Source: Methylorubrum sp. B1-46 (GTDB taxonomy: Bacteria; Pseudomonadota; Alphaproteobacteria; Rhizobiales; Beijerinckiaceae). From it: a stretch of DNA of 64,000 nucleotides. The position numbers and the translations under genes are program-made. The DNA is taken from the NCBI RefSeq assembly GCF_021117295.1, contig NZ_CP088247.1:2867001-2931000 (forward strand), written 5' to 3'. Below, one piece after another: positions 17,926 through 26,526 of the stretch (its first letter is position 1; every line of letters starts with the position of its first letter). The notes below the pieces were generated by a model. The model was not told where the DNA came from, did no database searches, and saw only the letters and a program-made list of their open reading frames with translations.

Positions 17926-18906
17926 ATGCCGCGTCTGACCGTTGCCGTCGAGCGCTTCCCCATCGCCGGATCGTTCACGATCGCCCGCGGCAGCCGCACT
18001 GAGGCGGTCGTCGTCGTCGCGACCATCGAGGACGGTCCGTTTCGGGGCCGGGGCGAGTGCGTGCCCTACGCCCGCTACGATGAGACGGTCGAGAGCGTCG
18101 CCGCTGCGCTCGAACAGCAGGCGGGATGGATCGCCGACGGGGGAGGGCGCTTCGATCTCACCGAACGCATGAAGCCGGGCGCCGCTCGCAATGCGCTGGA
18201 TTGCGCCCTGTGGGATCTCGAGGCGAAGCGCACCGGCCTGCCCGCCTACGAACTCGCCGGTCTGGCCGCGCCGATGCCGGTCACCACGGCCTACACCCTG
18301 AGCCTTGGTGATCCGGAGGCGATGGAGGAGGCAGCCCGCACGGCGGCGCACCGGCCGCTCTTGAAGGTAAAGCTCGGCGGCGAGGGCGATCCGGAGCGGA
18401 TCGCCGCGGTTCGTCGCGGCGCACCCGAATCCCGTCTCATCGTCGATGCCAACGAGGCGTGGCGTCCCGAGACGATCCGCGACAACCTCACGGCCTGCGC
18501 GGCGGCCGGTGTCGACCTGATCGAGCAGCCCTTGCCGGCAGGAGAGGACGATCTGCTCGCCGAGATCGATCGCACGATTCCGATCTGCGCCGACGAGAGC
18601 CTGCACGACCGTGCCGGGCTCGATGCCCTGGCCCGCCGCTACGACGCGATCAACATCAAGCTCGACAAGGCCGGCGGCCTGACGGAGGCGCTGAAACTTG
18701 CGCACGAAGCGCGCGCGCGCGGCTTCGAAATCATGGTCGGCTGCATGGTCGGCTCGTCGCTCGCCATGGCACCCGCGATGCTGCTTGCGCATCACGCGGC
18801 CTATGTCGATCTCGACGGGCCGCTCCTGCTCGCCCAGGATCGCGAGCCGGCCTTGCGCTACGAAGGCAGCACCGTCTATCCGCCGCTGCCTGAGCTGTGG
18901 GGGTGA
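17926..18906 (+). CDS. dgcA: DgcA, N-acetyl-D-glutamate racemase (enolase superfamily)
   Basis: A 326-residue enolase-superfamily enzyme (muconate-lactonizing type). The catalytic Lys pair region reads LLKVKLGGEGDPERI, and metal ligands lie in LIVDANEAWRPE, LIEQPLP and ICADESLHD. A second Lys lies in INIKLDKAGGLTEAL. DgcA converts N-acetyl-D-glutamate to N-acetyl-L-glutamate. The close relative is L-Ala-D/L-Glu epimerase (YcjG), the alternative call. Pairing with DgcN favours DgcA. The ATG at 17926 has AGGGAGAG six bases before it; an ATG at 17920 has no spacing room. Confidence 0.8.
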   Translation: MPRLTVAVERFPIAGSFTIARGSRTEAVVVVATIEDGPFRGRGECVPYARYDETVESVAAALEQQAGWIADGGGRFDLTERMKPGAARNALDCALWDLEAKRTGLPAYELAGLAAPMPVTTAYTLSLGDPEAMEEAARTAAHRPLLKVKLGGEGDPERIAAVRRGAPESRLIVDANEAWRPETIRDNLTACAAAGVDLIEQPLPAGEDDLLAEIDRTIPICADESLHDRAGLDALARRYDAINIKLDKAGGLTEALKLAHEARARGFEIMVGCMVGSSLAMAPAMLLAHHAAYVDLDGPLLLAQDREPALRYEGSTVYPPLPELWG

Positions 18907-18918
18907 AACCGGACGCGC

Positions 18919-20040
18919 CTACTGCACCGTGTGGAGCGCGAGCGAGGGTGCCACGGACTCGTTGAGGCGCAGGCGGGCGTCGAGGATCGGCTCGGCGGGT
19001 TCGTCGGCCTGCTGCTGCGCGGCGAGGTCGGCGATAGCCTGATACTGGCTCATGCGCTGGTCGATCATGCCGTCGAGCTTCTCGTGGACTTCCGCCACGG
19101 TGAGGCTGCGGCGCTTGGCACCGTCCTTGGCCGTGAAGATGGCGCGGTTGGCGCGCGCGGCGCGGCCGAAGGCGGCCTTGGCGACCTTGTCCGGATCCTC
19201 GGCGCTGAGCGAGAGGAACTTGCCGGCGCTGGCGGTCCCGAGGAAATGCGCGAGGTAGAGTTCGGTGGTCTTCAGCTCGCGGCCGATCCGGGCCTCGATC
19301 CGGCTGCGGTCGCGCTTGATCAGCTCACCCGCCATCAGGCCCGAAACGTAGGGGTCGTTGCGCAGGTCGAGCACCCGCTTGCGCAGGCCGGCGTCAGCGA
19401 TGGTGATGCCGGTGCCGTGGCCCTTCACCGCGGCGGCCTCGTCGGCGAGCCCGTGCTTGGCGCCGTACTGGCGGATCATTTCAAGCCACGTGCCGGTGAC
19501 GAATTGGAACAGGCCCTGCGCCGAGGAGGCTGACGACTTCACGCTCGTGTCGAAGCTCGACTCCTTGTCGGCGAGCGCCATCATGTAGACCGGATCGACG
19601 CCGGTGACTTCGGACGCCTTCAGGATCGTCTCCACCAGGGGACGCGGCACGCTCATGGCGCCGAAGCGCAGGATCTCGTCGTCGTTGTCCGAGCGCGGAG
19701 CGGTGAACGACGCCTGCAGGCGCTCGATCGGAGCCGTCACTCCGCCATCCTGGCCGAGCAGCGCCGTGCCGCCCCATTCCGGATCCGCACCGGCGGGGCG
19801 GAGATCGGCACGCACCATCATCGGGATCGATGCGGAGACTTTTGCGTTCTCGTAGGCCGACACCGCCTGCGGCGCGGACATCAGCAGGGTGACGCTGGCG
19901 GTCACGGCAGCGAGGCTGCGCACGAAGGGCGAACGACCGCGCGACGGGCGCGGGGCGGCCTCGTTGGTGACATTCGACCCGCACGGCACGAGTCGGCTCA
20001 CGTCGTCGGCGCAGAGCGCCGGCTCCGGGTAAACCCCCAT
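18919..20040 (-). CDS. Lytic transglycosylase (SLT domain), periplasmic
   Basis: A 373-residue peptidoglycan lytic transglycosylase. The SLT-type domain covers about residues 130-230: MALADKESSFDTSVKSSASS holds the catalytic Glu, followed by AQGLFQFVTGTWLEMIRQYG, and TELYLAHFLGTASAGKFL lies later. An N-terminal signal region includes a hydrophobic segment (SLAAVTASVTLLMSAPQAVSA) after a long basic stretch. I chose ATG 20040 (MGVYPEPAL) with AAGGAAG upstream; a start at 20124 has none. The C-terminal part is predicted helix with coiled-coil character. It is convergent with dgcA and divergent from ino1. Confidence 0.85.
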   Translation of the reverse strand: MGVYPEPALCADDVSRLVPCGSNVTNEAAPRPSRGRSPFVRSLAAVTASVTLLMSAPQAVSAYENAKVSASIPMMVRADLRPAGADPEWGGTALLGQDGGVTAPIERLQASFTAPRSDNDDEILRFGAMSVPRPLVETILKASEVTGVDPVYMMALADKESSFDTSVKSSASSAQGLFQFVTGTWLEMIRQYGAKHGLADEAAAVKGHGTGITIADAGLRKRVLDLRNDPYVSGLMAGELIKRDRSRIEARIGRELKTTELYLAHFLGTASAGKFLSLSAEDPDKVAKAAFGRAARANRAIFTAKDGAKRRSLTVAEVHEKLDGMIDQRMSQYQAIADLAAQQQADEPAEPILDARLRLNESVAPSLALHTVQ

Positions 20041-20355
20041 CGGTCTTCCTTGTTGATGCCTCGGCGTTCTTGGGTGCCAGGCTTCGTTTTGACCGGCGGA
20101 GGTTTCGCCGCCGGGTGTGACCACAATGGGACCACCGCGTGATCCAAACGTGATCCCGTTAATGCTGCGTTAAGCCATTGTGTTTACGATATTTTAACCA
20201 ACCGATGCAGGTCGGTCGACGGCTGGCCTGCGGCAAAGATGGCAGGGTTGGTGCTGGAACGCTCCAGGTCGGTCACAGTTGTCATGGGCCGCGCGGCGAC
20301 CAGTTAGGGCACAACCTAAGGCGTCAGCGCCACAGAGCAGAAAGATCGAGTTCCC
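20041..20355. other. 315-base divergent intergenic region, lytic transglycosylase / ino1
   Basis: No gene. Holds an AT-rich stretch (20160-20205, including TATTTTAACC), a short hairpin near 20095-20118 (GGCGG...CCGCC) and a candidate EcfG-type promoter (20256-20280). A five-base inverted repeat (TTAGG/CCTAA) lies near 20303-20318. Nothing else I can support. Confidence 0.6.
20256..20280 (+). promoter_or_regulatory. Candidate EcfG (general stress sigma factor) promoter of the ino1 cluster
   Basis: GGAAC at 20256-20260, 17 intervening bases, GTT at 20278-20280 (AGTT before TGTC). The consensus for EcfG in alphaproteobacteria is GGAAC-N16/17-cGTT. Transcription would start near 20288, about 70 bases before ino1. 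The -35 match is exact; the base before GTT is A rather than C. A chance match is possible. Confidence 0.5.
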
Positions 20356-21549
20356 ATGGGCATTCAGACCGGTCGACGCGTCGGAGTGGCGTTCGTTGGC
20401 ATGGGCGGTGCGGTCGCGACGACAGCCATCGCCGGCATCGAAACCATCAAATCGGGTTCGAACCGTCTGGACGGACTGCCGCTCGCGGGTGTCCCCGTCG
20501 CCGGCATGGCCGACTATAAGGATCTCGTCTTCGGCGGCTGGGACCTGAACGGCGACGACCTTGCCTCCGCCGCTACTGGTCACGGTGTGCTGACCCGCGA
20601 GGACATCGAGAACGGCGCCCAGGCCCTCAAGGGCATCACCCCCTGGCCGGCGGTCGGCTCGGCCAAGTTCTGCAAGAACATCGACGGCGGCAACCGCATC
20701 GTCGCCAAGGACCACCGCGAGACCGTCTCCGTCATCGCCAACGACCTCAACCGCTTCCGCAAGGAGAGCAACCTCGACGACGTCGTGGTGATCAACCTCG
20801 CCTCGACGGAGCGGTGGCCCGACCTTGCCGACCCGGTCCTCAACTCGGCCGAGGCCTTCGAGAAGGGGCTTGATGCCAGCGACGAGTCGATCTCGCCCGC
20901 GATGCTCTACGCCTACGCCGCCATCAAGAGCGGCGTGCCTTACGCCAACTTCACGCCCTCCGTCGCCGCCGACGTGCCGGCGCTGATGGACCTCGCACGC
21001 GAACTCAACGTCCCGGTAGCGGGCAAGGACGGCAAGACCGGCCAGACCATGATGAAGACGGTGCTGGCCCCCGCCCTGAAGGCGCGCCAGCTGCACGTGG
21101 ACGGCTGGTTCTCGACCAACATCCTCGGCAACCGCGACGGCCTCGCGCTGAACGACCCGAACTCGCTGCAGTCGAAGCTCAACACCAAGGGTACGGTGCT
21201 CGATTCGATCCTCGGCTATCCGGTCGAGGATCACCTGGTCCACATCCACTACTACCGCCCGCGCGGCGACGACAAGGAAGCCTGGGACAACATCGACGTC
21301 ACCGGCTTCATGGGCCAGCGGATGCAGATCAAGGTGAATTTCCTCTGCAAGGATTCGATCCTGGCCGCGCCCCTCGTCATCGAGATTGCCCGCGTTCTTG
21401 ACCTCGCCAAGAGCCGCGGCGACGGCGGCGTACAGGAGCAGCTCTCGACCTTCTTCAAGGCCCCCATGGTGAAGAACGGCCACGGCCCGGAGCACGATTT
21501 CGGCAAGCAGCAGCGCATGCTGTTCGACTGGCTGGGCGTGCAGCAGTAA
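20356..21549 (+). CDS. ino1: Inositol-3-phosphate synthase
   Basis: Converts D-glucose 6-phosphate to 1D-myo-inositol 3-phosphate using NAD as catalytic cofactor. The protein has 397 residues, near the bacterial/archaeal size and shorter than the yeast enzyme. The Rossmann start is RRVGVAFVGMGGAVATTAIAG. VVVINLASTERW, SGVPYANFTPSVAADVPALM and AGKDGKTGQTMMKTVLAP are conserved blocks with catalytic Lys candidates; GWFSTNILGNRDGLAL also fits. It heads the 20.3-30.0 kb cluster and has a possible EcfG promoter. Inositol phosphate synthesis is unusual in Proteobacteria, pointing to a dedicated product. Confidence 0.93.
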   Translation: MGIQTGRRVGVAFVGMGGAVATTAIAGIETIKSGSNRLDGLPLAGVPVAGMADYKDLVFGGWDLNGDDLASAATGHGVLTREDIENGAQALKGITPWPAVGSAKFCKNIDGGNRIVAKDHRETVSVIANDLNRFRKESNLDDVVVINLASTERWPDLADPVLNSAEAFEKGLDASDESISPAMLYAYAAIKSGVPYANFTPSVAADVPALMDLARELNVPVAGKDGKTGQTMMKTVLAPALKARQLHVDGWFSTNILGNRDGLALNDPNSLQSKLNTKGTVLDSILGYPVEDHLVHIHYYRPRGDDKEAWDNIDVTGFMGQRMQIKVNFLCKDSILAAPLVIEIARVLDLAKSRGDGGVQEQLSTFFKAPMVKNGHGPEHDFGKQQRMLFDWLGVQQ

Positions 21550-21560
21550 GGCCTTCGCCC

Positions 21561-22481
21561 GTGACGGGTTTCTCTGAAGCCGGACCGGCCGCTCCCGTCG
21601 CGATGCGGGCGTTGCTGGTCGAACTCGGCGATCTCAAGCGCGTCCGCTCGGCCGGGCGCGCGGGCTCGATCGCCGAGCGCCTGTTCGCGCAGGGCTGGTC
21701 GGCGCTGACTGGTGGCGCCGCACCGGAAACGGTCGCCCTCGACATCACCGCCAAGGCGCTCGCCGCTTCACGGCTGTGCGACCTCGATGCCGCCTTCCTC
21801 GCGGCGGCGGGTCTCGACGCGGCGCAGGCGTCGGAGGTTCTGGTCGCGGGGCTCGATGCCGTCTCAGGTCCGGTCGATGTCGTCCTGCGCGAGCAGCTGG
21901 CGGCGTGCCTTCGAAACCCTGCCGCCTTGCCGGCGGGGCCGGTGCCCGGCTTCGTCTCGGCCCTGGCACAACAGCCGCGTGCCGGCGTGACCTGTCCCGG
22001 CAAACCACGCATTCTGCTGGAACCGCCGGAGAACCATGCCGAGCATTGCCTCGTCGTGGCGGTCTACGGTGTGCTGCTCAGCCCGTTCTACCGGGCCGAT
22101 GCGACGACCGTTTTTCTCGCGGCCATGGCGCACCACTTCCACAACGCGGCGATGCCGGATGCGGGCTTCACCGGCGAGATGCTGCTCGGCGACCACCTCT
22201 GGCCGATCGTCGGGCGCTGCTCGGAATGGGCTCTGGACCAGTTGGAGCCGCCGCTGCGCGAAACCGTCCGTGCCGCGCGCCTCGTCCTGCCGGACGATGC
22301 GACGGCGGAGGGCCGCGCCTTCCATGCCGCCGACTCCATCGACCGTGTCCTGCAGATCGCCCAGCACCTGCGGGCGGCCTCGCTGACCATGGACACGGTG
22401 CTCGGCGAGATGGAACTGGTCCATGCCGGACCGGTCAAGGCTTTCCAGGATCGCGTTCTGATCGATATGCGCATCCCGTGA
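21561..22481 (+). CDS. HD-domain-like protein, function unknown
   Basis: A 306-residue protein with GTG start, 11 bases after ino1. The C-terminal half carries a His/Asp array reminiscent of the HD superfamily: NHAEHC (His159, His162), MAHHFHNA (His191, His192, His194) and FHAADSIDRV (His255, Asp258, Asp261). It departs from the canonical H...HD...D. The N-terminal 140 residues are Ala-rich helices without a recognised fold. HD enzymes include phosphohydrolases and di-iron oxygenases such as myo-inositol oxygenase; either could act on the Ino1 product. This is inference and no substrate is shown by sequence. Confidence 0.55.
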   Translation: MTGFSEAGPAAPVAMRALLVELGDLKRVRSAGRAGSIAERLFAQGWSALTGGAAPETVALDITAKALAASRLCDLDAAFLAAAGLDAAQASEVLVAGLDAVSGPVDVVLREQLAACLRNPAALPAGPVPGFVSALAQQPRAGVTCPGKPRILLEPPENHAEHCLVVAVYGVLLSPFYRADATTVFLAAMAHHFHNAAMPDAGFTGEMLLGDHLWPIVGRCSEWALDQLEPPLRETVRAARLVLPDDATAEGRAFHAADSIDRVLQIAQHLRAASLTMDTVLGEMELVHAGPVKAFQDRVLIDMRIP

Positions 22482-22512
22482 CGTCTCGCGCTGTCCGGCA
22501 GAATCCAGGATC

Positions 22513-23694
22513 ATGATCCCCTTCGATCTCCTCTCGCCGGAGACCGGCCACCGGCTCAAACCCGACGGGGCGCATGCTTTGCGTGACGTCGAGACCGGGG
22601 CGCGCTGGCCGGTCATCGACGGCATCCCCTATCTCCGCACCGGTCGCGACAGCCTCATCGCGGCCGTCCTCGATCATCTCGATCATGATTGGACCGAAGA
22701 TGCCCTCGTCCTCTTGCTCGCCGATCAGGACGATTGGTGGACCGGCCCGCCGGCCGATCCCGAAGCCCTGCGCCGGCTCGTGCGCGAGCGCGAGAGCGCC
22801 TCGCTTCGCGAAGCCGTGGAGTGGCTCGGCTGGGGCCGGGTTGGCGATTACTTCGTCAACCGCTGGACCGATCCGACCTTCCTGGCGGGCCTGAGCCTGC
22901 TCGAGGCGCACTGGAACAGCCCGGTCTGCGCGTTCGAGCTCGCCTGCGGCATCGGCCATTACCTGCGTGAGCTGAAGCGCCGCGGCGTCAAAGTCGCGGG
23001 TGCCGACGTCGTCTTCGCCAAGCTGTGGGTCGCCCGCCACTGGGTGGTCGGCGAAAAGGCGCAGCTCGTCTGCTTCGACGCCGCATCTCCGAATTGGCCA
23101 ATTCCGGAATCGCCGGTCGATCTCGTGATCTGCAACGACGCCTTCTACTTCCTCGACGACAAGCCCGGCATCCTCGCCTGCCTGCGCCAGACGGCCGGAG
23201 AAGAGGGCTGGCTCGCTCTCAGTCACATCCACAACAGCGGCCAGCCCGGCTTCTCGGCCGGCAAGGCGATCTCCTCGGCCGAAATCGAGGAGTTGTTCCC
23301 CGACGGGCTCGTCTACGACGACGCCGAGCTGACCCGCGCCCTCGTCGAGGCCCGCGCGCCGCAGCCGCGCGAACCGCGCCATCTGCTGGCCTGCGAGGCC
23401 TTCTCCGTCGTGGCCGGCCCCGGCATGCGCCCCGCGCCCCGAGCGCTCGTCGACGGCATCACCCTGCCGCCGCCCAATGCCGCCCTGCATCTCAATCCGC
23501 TCTACGCGCCCGATGATGGGGGTTTTGCCATCCGTTGGCCGTCGGAGCGCTACGAGGCGGAATACGCATCGCTGGCGACCTACCCCCTTCATTCGGACGG
23601 CCCGGAAGCCATCGACTGGGCCGGCAAGCTGGATGCGCCCGAGACGGACCGGGTGCGCCGCCGCGAATACGTCGATCTGCCGGAGCGCTGGTGA
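22513..23694 (+). CDS. SAM-dependent methyltransferase with Trm112-like N-terminus
   Basis: A 393-residue protein. Residues 1-35 (LLSPETGHRLKPDG... WPVIDGIPYLR) resemble the Trm112/UbiE-type zinc-ribbon-like strand pair without cysteines. The methyltransferase core covers about residues 130-270: FELACGIGHYLRELKRRGV is motif I, AGADVVFAK motif II, and VDLVICNDAFYFLDD motif post-I/IV. Residues after about 290 are a C-terminal extension with no known domain. Its stop overlaps the ATG of the dehydrogenase gene by one base. It is a tailoring enzyme by context. Substrate is unknown. Confidence 0.75.
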   Translation: MIPFDLLSPETGHRLKPDGAHALRDVETGARWPVIDGIPYLRTGRDSLIAAVLDHLDHDWTEDALVLLLADQDDWWTGPPADPEALRRLVRERESASLREAVEWLGWGRVGDYFVNRWTDPTFLAGLSLLEAHWNSPVCAFELACGIGHYLRELKRRGVKVAGADVVFAKLWVARHWVVGEKAQLVCFDAASPNWPIPESPVDLVICNDAFYFLDDKPGILACLRQTAGEEGWLALSHIHNSGQPGFSAGKAISSAEIEELFPDGLVYDDAELTRALVEARAPQPREPRHLLACEAFSVVAGPGMRPAPRALVDGITLPPPNAALHLNPLYAPDDGGFAIRWPSERYEAEYASLATYPLHSDGPEAIDWAGKLDAPETDRVRRREYVDLPERW

Positions 23695-24722
23695 TGGCGG
23701 AGAGCATCGGCTGGGGCATCGTCGGCTACGGCTGGGTCGCCCGGGACTACATGGCGCCCGGCATCCGCGCCGCCGGGCACCGTCTCATCGCCGTGGCCGA
23801 TCCGGGCGCGGAGTCGCGCGCGGCGGCGGAGGCCGAGGGCGCGCGGGCGCACCCTGATCTCGCCGGCCTCATCGCCGAGCCTGAGGTCGACGCCGTCTAC
23901 GTCGCGACCCCGAACCACCTGCATCGCGGTGCCGTCGAGGCGCTTTGCGCCTCCGGCAAGGCGGTGCTGTGCGAGAAACCCATGGCGGCCTCGCTCACCG
24001 ATGCGGAGGCGATGGCGGCGGCAGTGCGCCGGTCGGGTGCCTTCTACGGCACCGCCTTCGATCAGCGCCATCATCCCGGCCATCGCGCCATGCGCGAGCT
24101 GATCCGCGAGGGCCGGCTCGGCACCGTCACGGCGATCCGCATCGTTTATGCCTGCTGGCTCGACCGGGCCTGGACCTCGTTTCGGGGCCAGGACAACTGG
24201 CGCATCGACCCGGCCCAGGCGGGCGGCGGCGCGCTGATGGATCTGGCGCCCCACGGAATCGATCTCGTCGATTTCCTGCTCGGCGAGCCGATCGAAGACA
24301 TGGCCGCCATGACCCAGGCCCGCGCCCAGGATTATGCCGTCGATGACGGCGCCGTGCTGATCGGCCGTACCGGGTCGGGCGCGCTTGCCCAGCTCAACGT
24401 CGCCTATAACTGCCCCGACGCGCTGCCCCGTCGCCGCCTCGAAGTGGTCGGCACGAAGGGGCTGCTCACCGCCATCGATACGATGGGGCAGACCGCGGGC
24501 GGGCGCGTCACCTTCACCGACGGAGCCGACGGCCGGGTCGAGCCGATCGCCTTCGACGAGATGGCTTCGCCTTTTCTCGAACAGGTGCGCGCCTTCGGCC
24601 GTGCCCTGCGCGACCCCGAGGCCCGCCGGGCCTGGGACGCCGAGCGCGACCTTCACACCATGCGCCTGATCGCTCGTGCCTACGCGGCGGCGGGTACACC
24701 TGCCGGCCGCGACGCGGCCTGA
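23694..24722 (+). CDS. Gfo/Idh/MocA family dehydrogenase
   Basis: A 342-residue NAD(P)-dependent oxidoreductase. The Rossmann motif is WGIVGYGWVARDYMAPGI, the catalytic Lys lies in AVLCEKPMAASL (EKP motif), and DLAPHGIDLVDFLLGEP carries the conserved His region. This family includes myo-inositol 2-dehydrogenase, so oxidation of an inositol derivative made by Ino1 fits the cluster, though the family covers many sugars. It overlaps the methyltransferase stop (TGATG). A 184-base gap with a palindromic repeat follows before the YcaO gene. Confidence 0.82.
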   Translation: MAESIGWGIVGYGWVARDYMAPGIRAAGHRLIAVADPGAESRAAAEAEGARAHPDLAGLIAEPEVDAVYVATPNHLHRGAVEALCASGKAVLCEKPMAASLTDAEAMAAAVRRSGAFYGTAFDQRHHPGHRAMRELIREGRLGTVTAIRIVYACWLDRAWTSFRGQDNWRIDPAQAGGGALMDLAPHGIDLVDFLLGEPIEDMAAMTQARAQDYAVDDGAVLIGRTGSGALAQLNVAYNCPDALPRRRLEVVGTKGLLTAIDTMGQTAGGRVTFTDGADGRVEPIAFDEMASPFLEQVRAFGRALRDPEARRAWDAERDLHTMRLIARAYAAAGTPAGRDAA

Positions 24723-24760
24723 CGACATTTCTGAGGAGACCGGGCCGTCCGACCAAAGCC

Positions 24761-24861
24761 CTCATCCCGAGGTGCGGAGCGCAGCTTTGAGCGATCCTCC
24801 AGATCCCGCGCGATTTGTGGAGGATCGCTCAAAGCGGCTTCGCGGTACCTCAGGATGGGGG
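24761..24861. repeat. Palindromic intergenic repeat (family B, copy 2)
   Basis: Between the dehydrogenase and YcaO genes. A perfect 18-bp inverted repeat (GCTTTGAGCGATCCTCCA at 24784-24801 with its complement at 24818-24835, 16-base loop) is extended by imperfect pairing: CTCATCCCGAGGTGCGGAGC on the left with CGCGGTACCTCAGGATGGGG on the right. It resembles the mobile REP-like palindromes of Methylobacterium, by memory. It could fold into a strong hairpin and split the cluster transcript. It contains no gene. Confidence 0.7.
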
Positions 24862-24906
24862 TCCAGGTTGGAGAAGGCCCGGTCCACCGCTGCTGATGGG
24901 ACGGAC

Positions 24907-26526
24907 ATGACAGCGACCGATGCCCTCGACCGGGACGACCGCGCCCACCACCCCAGCCTCGCGGCGCCGCGCCCTTATCGCCGCGGTGCGCCGCGCCGGA
25001 TCGAGGGACTGCCGGAGCGGTTGCCGGAGGCGGTGCGCGCCTATCTCGACGTGCTGCCCGAGGGTCGCGTCGTCGGCTTCAACCTCGCCGGGCTCGACCG
25101 CACCGGCATCCCCGTCTGGTTCGTCGCGCTCTTCCTCGACGACCCGTTCTATGTCGGCGCCATGCCTTCAGGCATCGGCTACGGCGCCACCGACGACGAG
25201 GCGCTGATCGGCGCGGTGGCCGAGATTGCCGAGAACCTGATGCCCTCGGTCGCCCTGCTGCCGCGAAAGGGGGACAATCAGGCCGCCGTTTCCTACACCG
25301 ATCTTGTGCGCGTCTACGGCGCATCCTCCGTCGCCGACCCGCTGACGCTGTGCCTGCCCGCAGGTTCCCCCGTCGGACGCGATACCCCGCTCGACTGGAC
25401 CAAGGCCATCCGGGCGCGCACGGGCGAATCCGTCTGGATGCCGCTCGACATCGCCGCGACTGATTATTTCGAGCTGCGCCAGGGCTATCAGCCCTTCACC
25501 AACCTCATCACCAACGGCCTCGGCGCCGGTCCCGATGTGGACTTCGCCCTCGGTCACGGCCTGCTCGAACTGCTGCAGCGCGACGGCAACGGTCTGCTGT
25601 TCCGCGCTCTCGATCAGGGCGTGATGCTCGACCTCGACGGCATCGGCCCCGAGACGCGCGGCATGCTCGACCGACTGGAGAGCCTCGGCATCCGGGCGCT
25701 GCCGAAATTCGCCACCGATCAGTTCGGCCTCACCAACCTCTACGTCGTCGGCTACGACCTCGATCCGGCCCGTACGCCCGCGCCGATCGCGCTCTCGGCC
25801 TGCGGCGAGGCCTGCGACCCGGATCGCGAGCGGGCCCTGCGTAAGGCGCTCCTCGAATTCCAGGCGGCGCGGGTGCGAAAGACCTTCGGGCACGGCCCGC
25901 TGGCGCTCGCCGACACGGTGGCGCCAGCGGGCTACGTCGAGTCCTTCATCCAGAAGGCGCTGCCGAGCCTCGACCTCGAGGAGAGCCGTGCGCTTCAAGC
26001 CATGCTCGCCTGGATCGATCTGCCGGCGGCCGAACTGCGCGAGGTTCTGAGCAACACGGTCTATTCCGAGAAGAGCACCAAAGCCTTTTCGGAGCTGCCG
26101 ACGACACCGGCGCCAGACGGGCATGCGCGTGGAAACATCGCCCGCGAGCGGCTGGAGGAGGCGGGCTTCGACGTGCTCTTCGTCGATTGCTCACCGCCCG
26201 GCGGCGGGATCGGCGTGGTCAAGGCAATCGTGCCGGGGCTCGAAGTCGAGACCATGAGCTACTACCGCATCGGCGAGCGCAACACGCGCAAGCTGATCGA
26301 GCGCGAGCATCCGCTCATTCGCTTCGGCACCCCGAGCGACACGCTCCTGCCCGTGCGCCTGACACCCGAGGCGGTCGAGCGCTTCGGCGGACAGCCGCTC
26401 TTCGATGTCGCTTTGGCGGAGAAGATCGTCGGCTCGCACTACCCGCTCTACCGCGAGCCGGAATCGCACCACGCGCCGTTCCGCTACGAGCGCCAGGGCC
26501 GCCGGGCCGAGCGGAGGCCGGCATGA
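24907..26526 (+). CDS. YcaO-domain protein (ATP-dependent backbone or amide activation)
   Basis: A 539-residue YcaO-superfamily protein. The ATP-binding regions are GIGYGATDDEALIGAVAEIAEN (residues 89-110; acidic residues Glu106 and Glu109) and TNGLGAGPDVDFALGHGLLE (from 202, then LLQRD). YcaO enzymes phosphorylate an amide carbonyl to form azolines, thioamides or amidines. The C-terminus (RRAERRPA) lacks the PxPxP of azoline-forming YcaOs. No TfuA or ThiF-like partner and no precursor peptide is visible, so the substrate may be a small molecule. It overlaps the isomerase gene by four bases. ATG 24907 follows GGGACGG. Confidence 0.8.
   Translation: MTATDALDRDDRAHHPSLAAPRPYRRGAPRRIEGLPERLPEAVRAYLDVLPEGRVVGFNLAGLDRTGIPVWFVALFLDDPFYVGAMPSGIGYGATDDEALIGAVAEIAENLMPSVALLPRKGDNQAAVSYTDLVRVYGASSVADPLTLCLPAGSPVGRDTPLDWTKAIRARTGESVWMPLDIAATDYFELRQGYQPFTNLITNGLGAGPDVDFALGHGLLELLQRDGNGLLFRALDQGVMLDLDGIGPETRGMLDRLESLGIRALPKFATDQFGLTNLYVVGYDLDPARTPAPIALSACGEACDPDRERALRKALLEFQAARVRKTFGHGPLALADTVAPAGYVESFIQKALPSLDLEESRALQAMLAWIDLPAAELREVLSNTVYSEKSTKAFSELPTTPAPDGHARGNIARERLEEAGFDVLFVDCSPPGGGIGVVKAIVPGLEVETMSYYRIGERNTRKLIEREHPLIRFGTPSDTLLPVRLTPEAVERFGGQPLFDVALAEKIVGSHYPLYREPESHHAPFRYERQGRRAERRPA

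Noticed and set aside
20194..21495. Minus-strand frame of 433 residues opposite ino1
   Set aside because: An antisense shadow; ino1 has clear conserved blocks.
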